Shown: positions 28,286 to 38,100, counted from the stretch's first letter. The stretch: DNA of 64,000 nucleotides from Methylohalomonas sp034521715 (GCA_034521715.1 JAXHLY010000009.1:124001-188000); one strand, 5' to 3'. A program made the numbers and translations. Notes: generated by a model not told the origin, from the letters alone.

Positions 28286-30969
28286 CACCGTCTCCCAGGT
28301 CATGGCCGCCCAGGCTGATTTCATCGATGCGGCACAGTGTGTACTGCGGGCAATAGCGGCAGGTCCGGCGCGGGTCCTTGGGATCGACCTCGCTGTCGCC
28401 GTTGCGGAAGGATCGGGCCAGTGCGCCCAGCTGCGCCTGCCAGTAGTCGAGCAGGTCCGGCAGCGTCTCGCAGTCCGGCGGCGCGCCCTTCCAGTCGCCG
28501 ACTGCCTGAATGCCCCCGGCCACATCGTCGCGGTCGGCGACACCGGCATAGCGCAGATCGCCGATGCGCAACTGGGCGAATGCCACACCGGCCAGGTGAT
28601 CGCGCTGACCCAGCGCGTACAGGGGCAGCTGCGGATCGTCGGGGCGCTCGTCGACCCAGACGCGGGTATCAACGCGCCCGGTCTTGTAATCGATAATCAA
28701 CCGGCGATCGTCCGGCCAGCCGGTCGAGGCGATCGATGCGGCCGTTCAGTTCAAGGCCCTCGATGCCGATGGTCTGCCGGCTCTCGCGCGCCTCGACGCG
28801 GAACGGTGAGCGCTCGCGGTCGAGCTGCAGCCAGTCATTGGCGAGTGCATGCAGGCGCGCGGCCTCGACCTCGCGGAAACGCGGCGGCAACTGGCCGGCG
28901 TTACCGGTTTCCCAGCCGGCCAGCGCGGCTGCCACGCAGCGATGCACGAGCGCCGACTGCGCCGTCGCATCCAGCGCCAGTAATGCGGCCTGATCGCCCA
29001 GCTCATTCCAGATCTCGCGCATGACCTCGTGCACCAGGGCGCCGCGACCGGCGGCGTCGAGACCGGGCAGCGGTTCCTCCAGCGGCCGGGCATGCAGGCG
29101 GTGTTCGGCGAAGGCGCGGAATGGACAGGCCGCCTGGTTACGCAGCACGGCGGTACCGCCGTGCAGGGGTTCGCCCGGCTGCCGGGCCGGCGGCGGGTCG
29201 TCACGAAAGGATTCGAGTGCCGCGGCATTCTGGTAAAGACGCTGCATCAGATCCGCGCGGGGTTCATCATCGGCACCGAACGGCGGCAGTTCCGCCAGCA
29301 GGGGTGATGCCCGCAATACGGCGTCGCCGTCCCGTTCCGGCCAGCTGATCACCACCTGCGGCGCGCTCGCCAGCAGGCGCCCGGTGGTGCGGCGGGCGAA
29401 ATCGAGCTCGCGCTCGGCCGTGGCATGCGGCAGGCCGTGGCGGCGCTGCAGCGGGATCGGCAACAAGGGATGCGGACGCGGGCTGGCCGGCCAGACCTCG
29501 TCGTACAGGCCCATGACCCAGAGTCGGTCGAACCGTAGGCCGGCAGCCTCCAACAAGCCCATGATCTGCACCGGTGCGGCGGCCGACTGCGGCTGGAACA
29601 GCCTGTTCGTCGCCAGCCGCCGCAGGCGCGTGACCGCCTGCTGCCAGTTGAACCGGCCGGCATAGGCATCCAGTTGCGCGAACTCGCCCAGCAGTTCCCA
29701 CCAGGCATTGACCGTCTGGTATTCGGCGCTGGACAACGCCCGGCCGCGCGACCAGCCGAGGGCCGCCAGCCACTCACTCACCCAGCCGGCATGCGTGGCC
29801 GCGGTCTGCCGGCCGCCTGTCTGCGCCGCCAGTGTTCGGCATTGGTCGATGGCACGCTGCAGGGCCGGGCAACCCGTTTCGCCGGCATGGTAATGCAGGT
29901 CGCGCAGACTGACCTGCTCGCGGCCGCGCCGGCGCAGTTCGGCATCCAGCCGCGCGCGATTGTCGGCCTCGGTGTCCGCGCCCGCCAGAAACGGCGAGCG
30001 CAACAGGGCGCTGGCCGTCATCCAGCCGACGGTGCCGCCGGCCAGTTCCAGCGCCAGCAGGGCATCGCGTACCAGCGGCGTCTCGGCGAGCGGCCGGCCC
30101 AGCGAGATATTGTACGGCCGGGTGTCATCGGCGCCCGGCAGGCGCACCGCCGGGCACAGCTCCTCGTCGAAGACACGGGCGATCGTCTCGCGCCGGCCGG
30201 CCAGGTCATGAACGATCACGCCGATGTCGAGATCCGGATCCTGTTCGAGCTGCTGCCTGACCCAGCGTGCGGCTTCGCGGATCTCGGCGGCGCTATCGGC
30301 GCAGGGATACTGCGCGTGAACCGTTGCTGCCGGTTCGACCTGTGGCAGCGGGCCGACCCGGCAGCCATGCGCCGCCAGTGTGTCCAGCAGGGCCTGCTGC
30401 TGCGGCCGTAATTCATCGAAACCGGCGAGGTAGATACAGGCCGGCGTCACCAGATGCCCGTCGCGCACGGCGGCGGCGATATGATCGGCCAGCCGCGGCA
30501 GGTCCAGCCAGCCCTCCTGCCGGCTGCGGGACAGATAAGCCTGCAGCCACCCGGCAAAGGCCTGTACATCGGCCTGGTCGTGCTGTTCGAGTTCGGCCGG
30601 CGGCACCCGCCAGCCGCCGATCAGATCCCAGGCCTCACAGGCCGCGGCCGCCGTGGCGCTTGCCTGCAACAAGCCCTTGCCGGCGTCGGAGTGTTCGATG
30701 ATCTGCTGCCAGATGGCCTCGGCCTGTTGCTGCGTCAGGACAACCGCAGGCTCCGCGCCGGTGTCGATTGCCCGGTCCAGTAAGGCCTCATGGCACTCGC
30801 GCAGCCAGGCGGACCAGGACAGGATCGCCGGCCGGGTCCAGGCCTGCTGTCCCGCCGCCTGGCACTGCCGCGCATGCAACAGGCGCAACTGCCGCGACAG
30901 CCGGTCATTGGCGGTGATGACAATACCGGTCTTCAGCAGACCGGCCAGATCGGAATAGTTGTCAGACAT
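28266..30969 (-). CDS. addB: AddB-like repair nuclease (probable DNA repair protein), one frameshift
   Basis: About 900 residues. It starts MSDNYSDLAGLLKTGIVITANDRLSRQLRLLHARQ, with a decayed UvrD-like helicase fold and a C-terminal nuclease. ACPFRAFAEHRL and the final TCRYCPQYTLC supply the four Cys of an iron-sulfur nuclease as in AddB. The catalytic LIIDYKTGRVD lies in another frame after about 28700: one base is missing near 28700, and without it the frame ends early at 28669. It belongs to the beta/gamma-proteobacterial AddB-like family that replaces RecC. addA follows with overlap. Only one shift over 2.7 kb points to a read error. Confidence 0.88.
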
Positions 30970-31255
30970 CTAATTACCCGGCCTGCACGGCCAATCCGTG
31001 GTTTGCGTGACAATCAGTGTATCAGTCAGAAAAACCGCATCAGACTATTACAGAACGTCAATAAACAGTCGATTCAGAAAGCCTGGTTTCTTCATGACAA
31101 TATTCTTCAGTCCCGCTAAAACAGCAGCATTGTAAGCCCGCATACAGGCATGACAAATTCATGACAAATCAGCGGAACTGGCTTCGCTGTCTGGTCAGTA
31201 ACTGCGGCCGGTGTTAGTCTGCAATATCACTCATGCGCGGTCCGGCGATTGACTG

Positions 31256-32266
31256 ATGGCTCAGGCAATAACAGAAAAACATTCATCCGCCAGGGATAAA
31301 TCCATTGCCTGCACTGTACTACGGCCCAGCCGCCGTGTCGCGAGCCTGGCGGAAGACGCGCGTAACGGACTGTTACAACCGCCGCGGAGCCTGCCACCGA
31401 AATATTTTTATGACGACACCGGCTCGGATCTTTTTGAACGCATCACGGTAACTCGCGAATATTATCCAACCAGGACGGAAGATGCCCTGCTGGCAGAACA
31501 TGCCGTCGATATCATCCGCAACACAAGGCCCGATCAGATCCTCGAGCTCGGCAGCGGCAGTTCGCGCAAGACGCGGCGGCTGTTCGACGCCTGCCGGGAA
31601 CTGGACAGGACCTGCAGTTATGCCCCCATGGATGTCTGCGAAGCAATCCTGCTGCAGGCCGCCGATGAACTGCAGCTATTTTATGACTGGTTACAGGTCA
31701 TGCCCATCGTTGGCGACTATCACGCCGGACTCGACAATCTGCCCGCCTTCAGCGGCAGGCGGCTGTTTGTATTTCTCGGCAGCACCATCGGCAATTTCGA
31801 ACGTGGCGATGCACGGCATTTTATGGCCGAGCTCAGTCACTGCATGAAGCCGGGTGATGCCCTGTTACTCGGTGCCGATCGGGTAAAAGATCCTGCCGTA
31901 CTGGAAGCCGCCTACAACGACAGTGACGGTATCACCGCGGCATTCAACCTCAATGTATTAAAGGTACTCAATCGTGAACTCGATGCGGATTTCGTACCCG
32001 AACAGTTTGAACACCGGGCTGTTTATAACGAAAGCAAACAGCGCATTGAAATGCAGCTCGTTTCAAAAACGGCGCAACGCGTACGGATCGACGGACTGGA
32101 TACCGATCTCAAGCTTGAGGCGGGGGAATCCATTCTCACCGAAGTCAGTCACAAGTTCACGCCGGAGGCACTTGATCAACTGATAACAGCCAGCGGCCTG
32201 CATTTGCGCCGGCATTACCAGGCCGACAACCAGTATTTCTCCCTGCTGCTTGCCGAAAAACAGTAA
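31256..32266 (+). CDS. EgtD-like histidine N-alpha-methyltransferase
   Basis: The 336-residue protein has the EgtD family pattern: LPPKYFYDDTGSDLFERITVTREYYPTRTE near residues 42-75, SAM-binding ILELGSGSSRKTRRL near 96-110, YAPMDV, and LFVFLGSTIGNFERGDA near 170-186. In ergothioneine synthesis EgtD trimethylates histidine to hercynine. The usual partner EgtB (sulfoxide synthase) is not in the window, so the product could be hercynine alone or a different methylated amino acid. The gene stands alone and divergent from addB. No clear Shine-Dalgarno precedes the ATG. The frame is intact. Confidence 0.87.
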   Translation: MAQAITEKHSSARDKSIACTVLRPSRRVASLAEDARNGLLQPPRSLPPKYFYDDTGSDLFERITVTREYYPTRTEDALLAEHAVDIIRNTRPDQILELGSGSSRKTRRLFDACRELDRTCSYAPMDVCEAILLQAADELQLFYDWLQVMPIVGDYHAGLDNLPAFSGRRLFVFLGSTIGNFERGDARHFMAELSHCMKPGDALLLGADRVKDPAVLEAAYNDSDGITAAFNLNVLKVLNRELDADFVPEQFEHRAVYNESKQRIEMQLVSKTAQRVRIDGLDTDLKLEAGESILTEVSHKFTPEALDQLITASGLHLRRHYQADNQYFSLLLAEKQ

Positions 32267-32302
32267 TCAACAATAACGCTGATACCATTTCGGAACACTC
32301 AT

Positions 32303-32941
32303 TCAAAAGCGGTCGACCAGTTCCGGCTCGTCGATAAACGGGTTACGGTTACCCTGTACACGCTCGATAATGTCATTACGGCTGATTTCCTGCTCGCTCG
32401 GCGGGTCCACGCGGCTCCAGGCCTTCAGCAGTTCGATATCTTCCTGCAGGGCCAGACCGTATTCGGCATGCATGTATAAAAGCGAGCGGGCAATATTGCC
32501 CTTGGCGATGTCACGCGGTTCTATCAGACGGCTGCGGCGTTTGAAACTGCAATCCTGGTAGCGGGATTCGTTGCCGTCGACTTCACTGAAAACAGTATCG
32601 CTGCGTGCAACAACCAGTGTGCCCGAGGCCGGATACATGTTATGCAGGTCGGCCTCGATGTGGTTGTATCGGTCGGCCTGTTCCCGCTTGCAACGCAGGC
32701 GGCTGCCGCATTGCAGTTGTTGATAGACACGCGGCATTGGATAAATATGGTCGATAGTGACCATCACCCCGTCGCCATTTCCCCCGGCCTCGAAGCGCAG
32801 ACCACAGTACAGCGTCCAGCCGCCGGCCGGATACACCGCATTCCAGAACAGCCGCCTGGCAGAATCAAAATCGCTCAGGCGATCCTGGGAGAACACCGCG
32901 AAAGGGCACAGAACACAAAGCAAGAGCAGGCAGTGTTTCAT
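32303..32941 (-). CDS. Endonuclease I family protein, secreted
   Basis: The 212-residue protein begins with a signal peptide (KHCLLLLCVLCPFAVFS) and shows the endonuclease I fold: TIDHIYPMPRVYQQL (the metal/catalytic His region), RYNHIEADLHNMYPASG, and GNIARSLLYMHAEYGL. Relatives EndA and Dns are periplasmic or secreted non-specific nucleases that degrade foreign DNA. Cys pairs in LQCGSRLRC fit disulfides outside the cytoplasm. ATG 32941 is preferred over a TTG two codons earlier. It is convergent with the EgtD-like gene. The frame is intact. Confidence 0.9.
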   Translation of the reverse strand: MKHCLLLLCVLCPFAVFSQDRLSDFDSARRLFWNAVYPAGGWTLYCGLRFEAGGNGDGVMVTIDHIYPMPRVYQQLQCGSRLRCKREQADRYNHIEADLHNMYPASGTLVVARSDTVFSEVDGNESRYQDCSFKRRSRLIEPRDIAKGNIARSLLYMHAEYGLALQEDIELLKAWSRVDPPSEQEISRNDIIERVQGNRNPFIDEPELVDRF

Positions 32942-33163
32942 CGGCAACGAGGGAAAGGAATTCAGGTCAGCGCGGATTATGCCCGAGAGTCACAGCCACG
33001 CAAATAGTTCCGACAATCGCTGTCATTCCGCCCGTCAGGAATCAGCCCGGGCATCGATGACCCCGCCAGCCGCCTGAAAAGCCCGGACGGCAGCGGACCT
33101 GCCGCAATAGACGGCCGGTACAGTAACACTCCTCATGTATTGATCCTGATGCATCATGCGGGG

Positions 33164-33183
33164 ATTATTCGGAGCTTCCCTAA
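33164..33183 (+). repeat. Solo end of the MITE family
   Basis: ATTATTCGGAGCTTCCCTAA differs by two bases from the terminal sequence of the element at 24605-24758. It lies just before the ribosome-binding site of the aldehyde dehydrogenase. No second end is seen nearby. Confidence 0.6.
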
Positions 33184-33195
33184 TGGAGAAAAGTC

Positions 33196-34650
33196 ATGAT
33201 TGCATCCCTGCTTCTCAAGAATATTGACGGCTACATAAATGGAACGTGGGCAGGCGCAACCTCCGGTGACACTTTCCCGGTCACGAATCCGGCCACCGGC
33301 GAAGAGCTCGCGGAGGTGCCGCTCATGGGGCGCGATGAGACGACCCGGGCCGTCGAAGCCGCGGCGGCGGCTCAGCATATAGTGACGCCCCTGGAAAAGC
33401 GCCGACAGTGGCTGACCGAGATTGCCGACATTCTTCGCGCGAACAAACAAGAACTCGGGCGCATCATCACGCTGGAACAGGGGAAACCCTGGAAAGAGGC
33501 ACAGATCGAGGTCGAATACGCGGCGGGTTTTTACCAATACTGTGCCGAAAACGGGGACAAGCTCGAGCCTCACACATTGACTGAACAACCGAAGGGATGT
33601 GAGTGGACAGTATATTATCGGCCCGCTGGTGTTGCCGGTCTTATTACTCCATGGAATTTTCCCATCGCCATGATGGCAAAGAAGCTCTCGGCGGCGGTGC
33701 TTGGCGATTGTGCCTGCATCATGAAACCCGCCGAACATACGCCGCTCAGCCTGATAGCGATGATGAATCTCCTGGACGCGAAGCTTGATCTGCCCGACGG
33801 CAAAATCAACCTTGTCATGGGTCCCGCCCGGGAGATCGGCGGCGTCTTGTGCGAACATCCCAAGGTGGAGATGTTGAGTTTCACGGGTTCTACAGAAGTA
33901 GGCCGGCTTTTAATCAGACAGACGGCGGATCAGGTCAAGAAGCTCGCCCTCGAGTTGGGCGGTAATGCCCCTTTCTTCGTTTTCGACGATGCTGAACTCG
34001 ACAAAGCCGCTGACCACCTTATCGCCAACAAGTTTCGTGCGGCGGGGCAAACCTGCGTCTGCGCCAATCGCGTCTACGTCCATAAGAATGTTGTCAAAGA
34101 GTTCAGCGAAAAAGTGGCGGAGCGCGTTGCCACGCTGAAAGTCGGCGACGGGATGGAAGAAGGAATAGATATCGGCCCGCTTATCGACCGTCAAGGCTTT
34201 GATAAAGTACTCCGTCACGTGCAAGACGCCCTCGATAAAGGGGCCAGGCGCATTACCGGCGAAGACCCTAAAGAGCCCGCGGGCGAAGATTGGGGTTGTT
34301 TCTTTCCACCGACCGTCTTGAACAATGTGACGCACGATATGAGTTGTTGCATTGAAGAGACCTTCGGTCCTGTCGTCCCAATCATCGAATTTTCAACTGT
34401 GGAAGAGGCCATCGAGTTCGGCAACAATACTGAATTAGGCCTTGCATCCTACGTGTTCACGAACAATGAGGAAGTCGCACGCCAGGTGATCGCCGGCTTG
34501 CGTTTTGGTCATGTCGGCTACAACACGGGCACTGGCCCGACGCCCGAGGCGCCCTTCGGCGGCATGAAAAACAGCGGCTTTGGGCGCGAAGGCGGCACAG
34601 AAGGTCTCTTCGAATTTGTCGAGCCCCAAACCGTACCGAGGGCGAGGTAG
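33196..34650 (+). CDS. gabD: NAD(P)-dependent aldehyde dehydrogenase, succinate-semialdehyde type
   Basis: The 484-residue protein has the family catalytic Cys in FRAAGQTCVCANR near residue 288 and the Glu in LALELGGNAPFFVFDD near 254. TPWNFPIAMMAKK and FTGSTEVGR are the cofactor-binding segments. The end GPTPEAPFGGMKNSGFGREGG is typical of succinate- and glutarate-semialdehyde dehydrogenases (GabD). It would oxidise succinate semialdehyde to succinate. GGAGA lies 7 bases before ATG 33196. It stands alone, just after a MITE end, without GabT. The exact aldehyde is uncertain; the frame is intact. Confidence 0.88.
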   Translation: MIASLLLKNIDGYINGTWAGATSGDTFPVTNPATGEELAEVPLMGRDETTRAVEAAAAAQHIVTPLEKRRQWLTEIADILRANKQELGRIITLEQGKPWKEAQIEVEYAAGFYQYCAENGDKLEPHTLTEQPKGCEWTVYYRPAGVAGLITPWNFPIAMMAKKLSAAVLGDCACIMKPAEHTPLSLIAMMNLLDAKLDLPDGKINLVMGPAREIGGVLCEHPKVEMLSFTGSTEVGRLLIRQTADQVKKLALELGGNAPFFVFDDAELDKAADHLIANKFRAAGQTCVCANRVYVHKNVVKEFSEKVAERVATLKVGDGMEEGIDIGPLIDRQGFDKVLRHVQDALDKGARRITGEDPKEPAGEDWGCFFPPTVLNNVTHDMSCCIEETFGPVVPIIEFSTVEEAIEFGNNTELGLASYVFTNNEEVARQVIAGLRFGHVGYNTGTGPTPEAPFGGMKNSGFGREGGTEGLFEFVEPQTVPRAR

Positions 34651-34773
34651 CAAACCGAACCGCGAAAACCCGGAACCGAGAAACCGCCCCGACAACTCTC
34701 CGCTGCTGTCCAGAAACGGCTCTCTGAATTCAAACCGTACCGTAATACCACACGAAGACGCGCGCTAACCGCT

Positions 34774-34908
34774 TTACCTCTTTGCGCAATACCCCGCCTC
34801 GATTAGCCCCCATTCTTCGAGACGTTACGGCACATTTCCCTACCCTTATTTTCAGGAAAGAGATAGTCGTCTATCAGGGAACCACCGCCCCATCAACAGC
34901 GAATAACA
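34774..34908. repeat. 135-bp dispersed repeat, copy A
   Basis: It matches 39655-39791 at roughly 85 percent by eye, sharing CTCTTTGCGC, CCCCGCCTC-ATTAGCCCC and CTATCAGGGAACCACC. It directly abuts the IS30 end at 34910. No coding frame is convincing in it. Confidence 0.85.
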
Positions 34909-34909
34909 A

Positions 34910-34949
34910 GGCGGTCTCTAATTCCTAGCGCAACACGGTGATAATAATT
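34910..34949. mobile_element. Solo IS30-family end
   Basis: GGCGGTCTCTAATTCCTAG and the next 20 bases match the left end of the complete IS30 element (53001-53040) with only about one mismatch. No transposase follows; the similarity stops at 34949. It is a relic of an insertion now deleted or recombined. Confidence 0.8.
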
Positions 34950-34955
34950 CTGCAG

Positions 34956-35156
34956 TCAGTCTGCTAACGTTTTCTCCGCCTCATCGGAAAGCTGCTTCAT
35001 GTACTTCACGTTCTCATTCAGCAGATCGTTTGTATGCTGCTGCTCTGTGTATATACGCTTGAGTCTGCCGAGTACACCCCAGATGGCAAATGGCAGCAAT
35101 ATCCAAGACAGGATAAAAATGACCAGCAGAACCCATACAACGACAGGTATTTCCAT
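34956..35156 (-). CDS. Small single-pass membrane protein
   Basis: The 66-residue protein begins MEIPVVVWVLLVIFILSWILLPFAIWGVLGRLKRIY: a strong transmembrane helix (about residues 3-28), then a basic stop, then a hydrophilic, coiled-coil-like tail (YTEQQHTNDLLNENVKYMKQLSDEAEKTLAD). GGAGG lies 8 bases before ATG 35156, which decides this start over earlier in-frame ones. I do not recognise the family. The topology suggests a cytoplasmic coiled-coil tail that could bind a partner at the membrane. It stands alone next to an IS30 relic. Confidence 0.65.
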   Translation of the reverse strand: MEIPVVVWVLLVIFILSWILLPFAIWGVLGRLKRIYTEQQHTNDLLNENVKYMKQLSDEAEKTLAD

Positions 35157-35662
35157 GATTTCGCCCTCCATATCGCGATAGCCAAGGATAGACCATCGAC
35201 CGAACCTGAAAGATATAGGCACCGTGGCAATGATACTGTCCTAACACTACCCGGGCCTGAGGCGCCGTGGGTTTTTCTCCCCTTGACCGTAGACGGTCAA
35301 TGCGCCCCATGCATAGCCTTAATAGCCGTCAGTTCCATGCGCGGGTTGTGACATCGCCCTGTATAATTGAACAGTGTCTCCACCCTGGACCATGCCCCGT
35401 GGTCCGGGGTTTTTAATGCCTGTGTTTCCTGCAAAAAAAGCCATATCGGGCGTCAATTAGGCGACTTTGAGCTTACACAGGGGGGGGGGAGCGGGTCGGC
35501 ACCCTCTCCCTGTATATCCCCTGATTACGTCTAGAAAGGCCAAATATACCCCATATGGGGGACGCGGAAGTGTTGGCACTCTGTTAGGTTGACTTGTTGT
35601 GGTCGATATAAACCAGATCATGGGTGGCAGTACTTACTCCATAACATGAGCTGAATCACTTC
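35157..35662. other. Intergenic segment without a convincing gene
   Basis: Contents are a terminator at 35383-35414, an eight- or nine-base G run near 35480, and a TATAAT at 35362-35367 without a fitting -35. Short open frames here lack ribosome-binding sites and known similarity. Confidence 0.6.
35383..35414 (+). terminator. Intrinsic terminator without an obvious upstream + strand gene
   Basis: CCCTGGACCA (35383-35392) pairs with TGGTCCGGGG (35400-35409), and five Ts follow. No + strand gene ends just upstream, so it may be a relic or end a short RNA. Confidence 0.75.
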
Positions 35663-36892
35663 ATGGCCCGCACTGCACAATCCCCCCGCTATGCCGAAGA
35701 ACTATCCGAAGAGCTAGCCAAGCACACACTGCGTGCTTCATTGGCGATCAGCAAAACGACCGCCATAGTGTTGATTGTCGTTGGACTCTGCGCTTCCTGG
35801 CTCATTGTTTATTATGCCGGTGGCGGCGCATACATGGTGCCGCACTGGTATTACATTCCCATACTTTTCGCTGCTGCCCGCTTTGGCATGATAGGTGCCT
35901 TTCTGGTGGCGCTCATTGCCGGCATCGTGGCCGGCCCACTCTCGTACCATGTTGTAGCCACTGCCACGCTCCAGGAGACCTCGGAATGGCTTACCCGTGC
36001 CGGCTTTTTTATCGGTATAGGCCTGCTAATGGCGTGGCTGGTAAAACCGTCATTACGCCCTCTCGATAAAGAACTGCATCGACTGCGCGAGGAGTTCGCA
36101 ATCCGCCGAGCATTAAAAAACGGCGAGTTCTTCCTTCAGTATCAGCCGATACTTTCATTCCAGCAAAATGCCTTTATTGGTGTTGAGGCGCTGATCCGGT
36201 GGCAGCATCCGGCACGCGGGGAGCTTTCGCCGGCAGCGTTCGTGGGAATTGCAGAACAATCTACGCTGATCTGCGATCTCAGTGATTTCGTAATCGACGA
36301 AGCCTGCCGCCAGGCTGCCGAGTGGCAGGCATTGGCCTTGATGCAGAACAAGCCGCCGTGGTATATCGCTATCAACCTGTCAGCGCGTGACTTGGAGTGT
36401 ACCGATCTAGCACATAAAGTTTCTCAAGCGCTGGAAAGACACGCACTGCCAGCGGAGCTCCTACATATTGAAGTGACTGAAAGCGTGCTGCTATTCGAGG
36501 GCGCCGTATTTCGAATGCGGCAACTCAAGAAACTCGGCATTAAGCTCGTGGTGGACGATTTCGGCACCGGATTCTCGTCGCTTTCCTATCTGCACAAATT
36601 CCCGGTCGATATGCTCAAGATTGATCGCAGCCTGATAGCCGATCTCAAGCCCGAGAGGCCCAGCCAGGCGCTAGCAAACGGCATGGTGCTATTGTCCAAG
36701 TCGCTCGGATTACTCACGATTGCCGAAGGGCTGGAAACTGTCGAACAGCTCAGGATTGGCAAGGCGCTGGATTTCGACTGCGTCCAGGGCTATTACCTGG
36801 CCAAGCCGCAGAATGCGGGTGAAATTCCAAAATTGATACTTGCGCCCGTTCCTGCATTCACAGAATCTGATGGCAGCGTACACTCATTGTAG
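35663..36892 (+). CDS. Membrane-bound EAL-domain cyclic di-GMP phosphodiesterase
   Basis: 409 residues. Residues about 27-130 hold four or five hydrophobic helices (IVLIVVGLCASWLIVYYAGG; WYYIPILFAAARFGMIGAFLVALIAGIVAG), similar to DUF4118-type membrane sensors. The EAL domain (about 145-395) has all catalytic motifs: GVEALIRW, INLSARDL, IEVTESVLL, VVDDFGTGFSSL, DMLKIDRSLI and IAEGLETVEQL. It should therefore be an active hydrolase of cyclic di-GMP. There is no GGDEF domain. It stands alone amid repeats, without a clear Shine-Dalgarno. The ligand of the membrane part is unknown. The frame is intact. Confidence 0.92.
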   Translation: MARTAQSPRYAEELSEELAKHTLRASLAISKTTAIVLIVVGLCASWLIVYYAGGGAYMVPHWYYIPILFAAARFGMIGAFLVALIAGIVAGPLSYHVVATATLQETSEWLTRAGFFIGIGLLMAWLVKPSLRPLDKELHRLREEFAIRRALKNGEFFLQYQPILSFQQNAFIGVEALIRWQHPARGELSPAAFVGIAEQSTLICDLSDFVIDEACRQAAEWQALALMQNKPPWYIAINLSARDLECTDLAHKVSQALERHALPAELLHIEVTESVLLFEGAVFRMRQLKKLGIKLVVDDFGTGFSSLSYLHKFPVDMLKIDRSLIADLKPERPSQALANGMVLLSKSLGLLTIAEGLETVEQLRIGKALDFDCVQGYYLAKPQNAGEIPKLILAPVPAFTESDGSVHSL

Positions 36893-37009
36893 ATACACGG
36901 AAAAGCGATCAGGCCTAGTGTCAATGGTTCGCCCCGCTGGGTTTTTATTTCACTCTAACTGTCTATCCCTTTTGTAGTCTAGACAATTTTTACAGATCTG
37001 GTAGCAATT

Positions 37010-37249
37010 ATGCTCAAGCTTGTTATTTTCTATCTTGTGCTCGCGGCGCTGATCGGCTGGTGGCCGTTTAATGACAGCGTGATCAAAACCATGTCAGGAC
37101 AATGCAACTATGACGCCGGATATAGAGACGGATGGGATGGCGCGCTATACGCATGTGAGAGTGATGATTATATGGCAGGCTATGATGATGGAAATTTTGA
37201 ATCAGATTGCCATTGGGCAAAGTGTATAAAAAGATCGAGAGTTATTTGA
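37010..37249 (+). CDS. Small hypothetical protein with N-terminal membrane helix
   Basis: 79 residues. A hydrophobic N-terminus (MLKLVIFYLVLAALIGWWPF) could be a signal anchor. The rest is acidic and aromatic, with four Cys and a Tyr/Asp-rich patch (CNYDAGYRDGWDGALYACESDDYMAGYDDGNFESDCHWAKC). Paired Cys suggest disulfides outside the cytoplasm. I do not recognise it. The ribosome-binding site is weak. DG-rich turns could bind a metal ion, but no known motif is complete. Confidence 0.5.
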   Translation: MLKLVIFYLVLAALIGWWPFNDSVIKTMSGQCNYDAGYRDGWDGALYACESDDYMAGYDDGNFESDCHWAKCIKRSRVI

Positions 37250-37501
37250 TAGCTATCGATGTGGGTCTTGGTCTTATCAAAAGTGTTAATTTTATTACGA
37301 TGAACAGTTTATTAAACAAATAAACATTCTCATATTAACGGCTGTTTGGAATACTCCATTATCGGCATTGGGCACGCTTGGAGACAGCCGGAGATGTATA
37401 TCATTTAGATATTATACCTGCCATATCCCTTGCATTCTCAGAATCGTTCCCTTGTGAATCTACGCAGCGACCTTAAATATTGGGCGCGCGGTAAGCTCCA
37501 A

Positions 37502-37554
37502 AGAAATAAGGGGTCGGAGTGAATAAAATTTATTCACTCCGACCCCTTATTTCT
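37502..37554. repeat. Near-perfect 53-base palindrome
   Basis: Arms of 26 bases (left arm begins AGAAATAAGGGGTCGGAGTG) are exact inverses around one central base. The GGGGTCGGAGTGAAT core is of the kind seen around REP-associated transposases. No transposase is present, though a short C-terminal gene remnant reads into it from the right. Nothing else is seen in 37250-37500. Confidence 0.9.
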
Positions 37555-37555
37555 C

Positions 37556-37650
37556 TTAATTATCTTTCTCATCCTCCAGATTTCGGATAGCCACCAGCAA
37601 GGCCCGGTCATAGCGGGCGAACTGTTCCAGACTGACATACTCGCTAACTG
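37556..37650 (-). pseudogene. C-terminal remnant of an unknown gene next to the palindrome
   Basis: The - strand reads ...SEYVSLEQFARYDRALLVAI, RNLEDEKDN and a stop, about 30 codons of coding-like text with no start. It is cut at its 5' side near the end of the Rap1a-type gene. Family not recognised. Confidence 0.35.
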
Positions 37651-37654
37651 AATT

Positions 37655-38100
37655 TTATTTGCACGTAAAGTTGGAGCTTGCTGTTGCTTGAATCATTACC
37701 AACGCATGGTTATGCAACTCTTCAGGATGTTTATCGCCATACTTGATTAACATTTTCGCAAACTGCAAAGGGGTAACGCGTGATGGAACGCAAGAAGCTG
37801 GTATATCTGTTGTTCAGTAACTCAGCTTTTCTTACAGATATCTAATGTGCTAAGAGATGCCTGTATGAATCCTAAGCAATAATTTGCTTTTGGTAATAAT
37901 TTGAGTTGAGGATTTTGTGTATTAACTTGTTCAGTCAAATTAACTAATGCACGACAGTTTTCTATTATTTCATTGCCGCTAATATCATATATTGCTGCTG
38001 TAGCTTTATTCTGCTGTAAAGCAATTAGTAGCATAATCAATAACGCAACTATACATAGTAACTTAATGAGATAGTTAGATGTTGTATTGTGCGTTATCAT
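37655..38100 (-). pseudogene. Rap1a/Tai-type protein, frameshifted
   Basis: ATG 38100 opens a signal peptide (LIKLLCIVALLIMLLIALQQNKATA) and the domain start ISGNEIIENCRALVN ... YCLGFIQASLSTLDICKKS, which ends early at 37822. One frame over, the text resumes as IPASCVPSRVTPLQFAKMLI and KYGDKHPEELHNHALVMIQAT to a stop at 37655. Together these give a normal Rap1a/Tai domain of about 125 residues with its Cys pair. In type VI secretion such proteins bind and neutralise amidase effectors in the periplasm, but many Rap1a-domain proteins are orphans. No secretion gene is nearby. One shift near 37810 suffices. Confidence 0.7.

Noticed and set aside
28286..28672. N-terminal extension of AddA to 28672
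   Set aside because: This part is out-of-frame text over the addB C-terminus, which itself shows LIIDYKTG and the Cys cluster in another frame.
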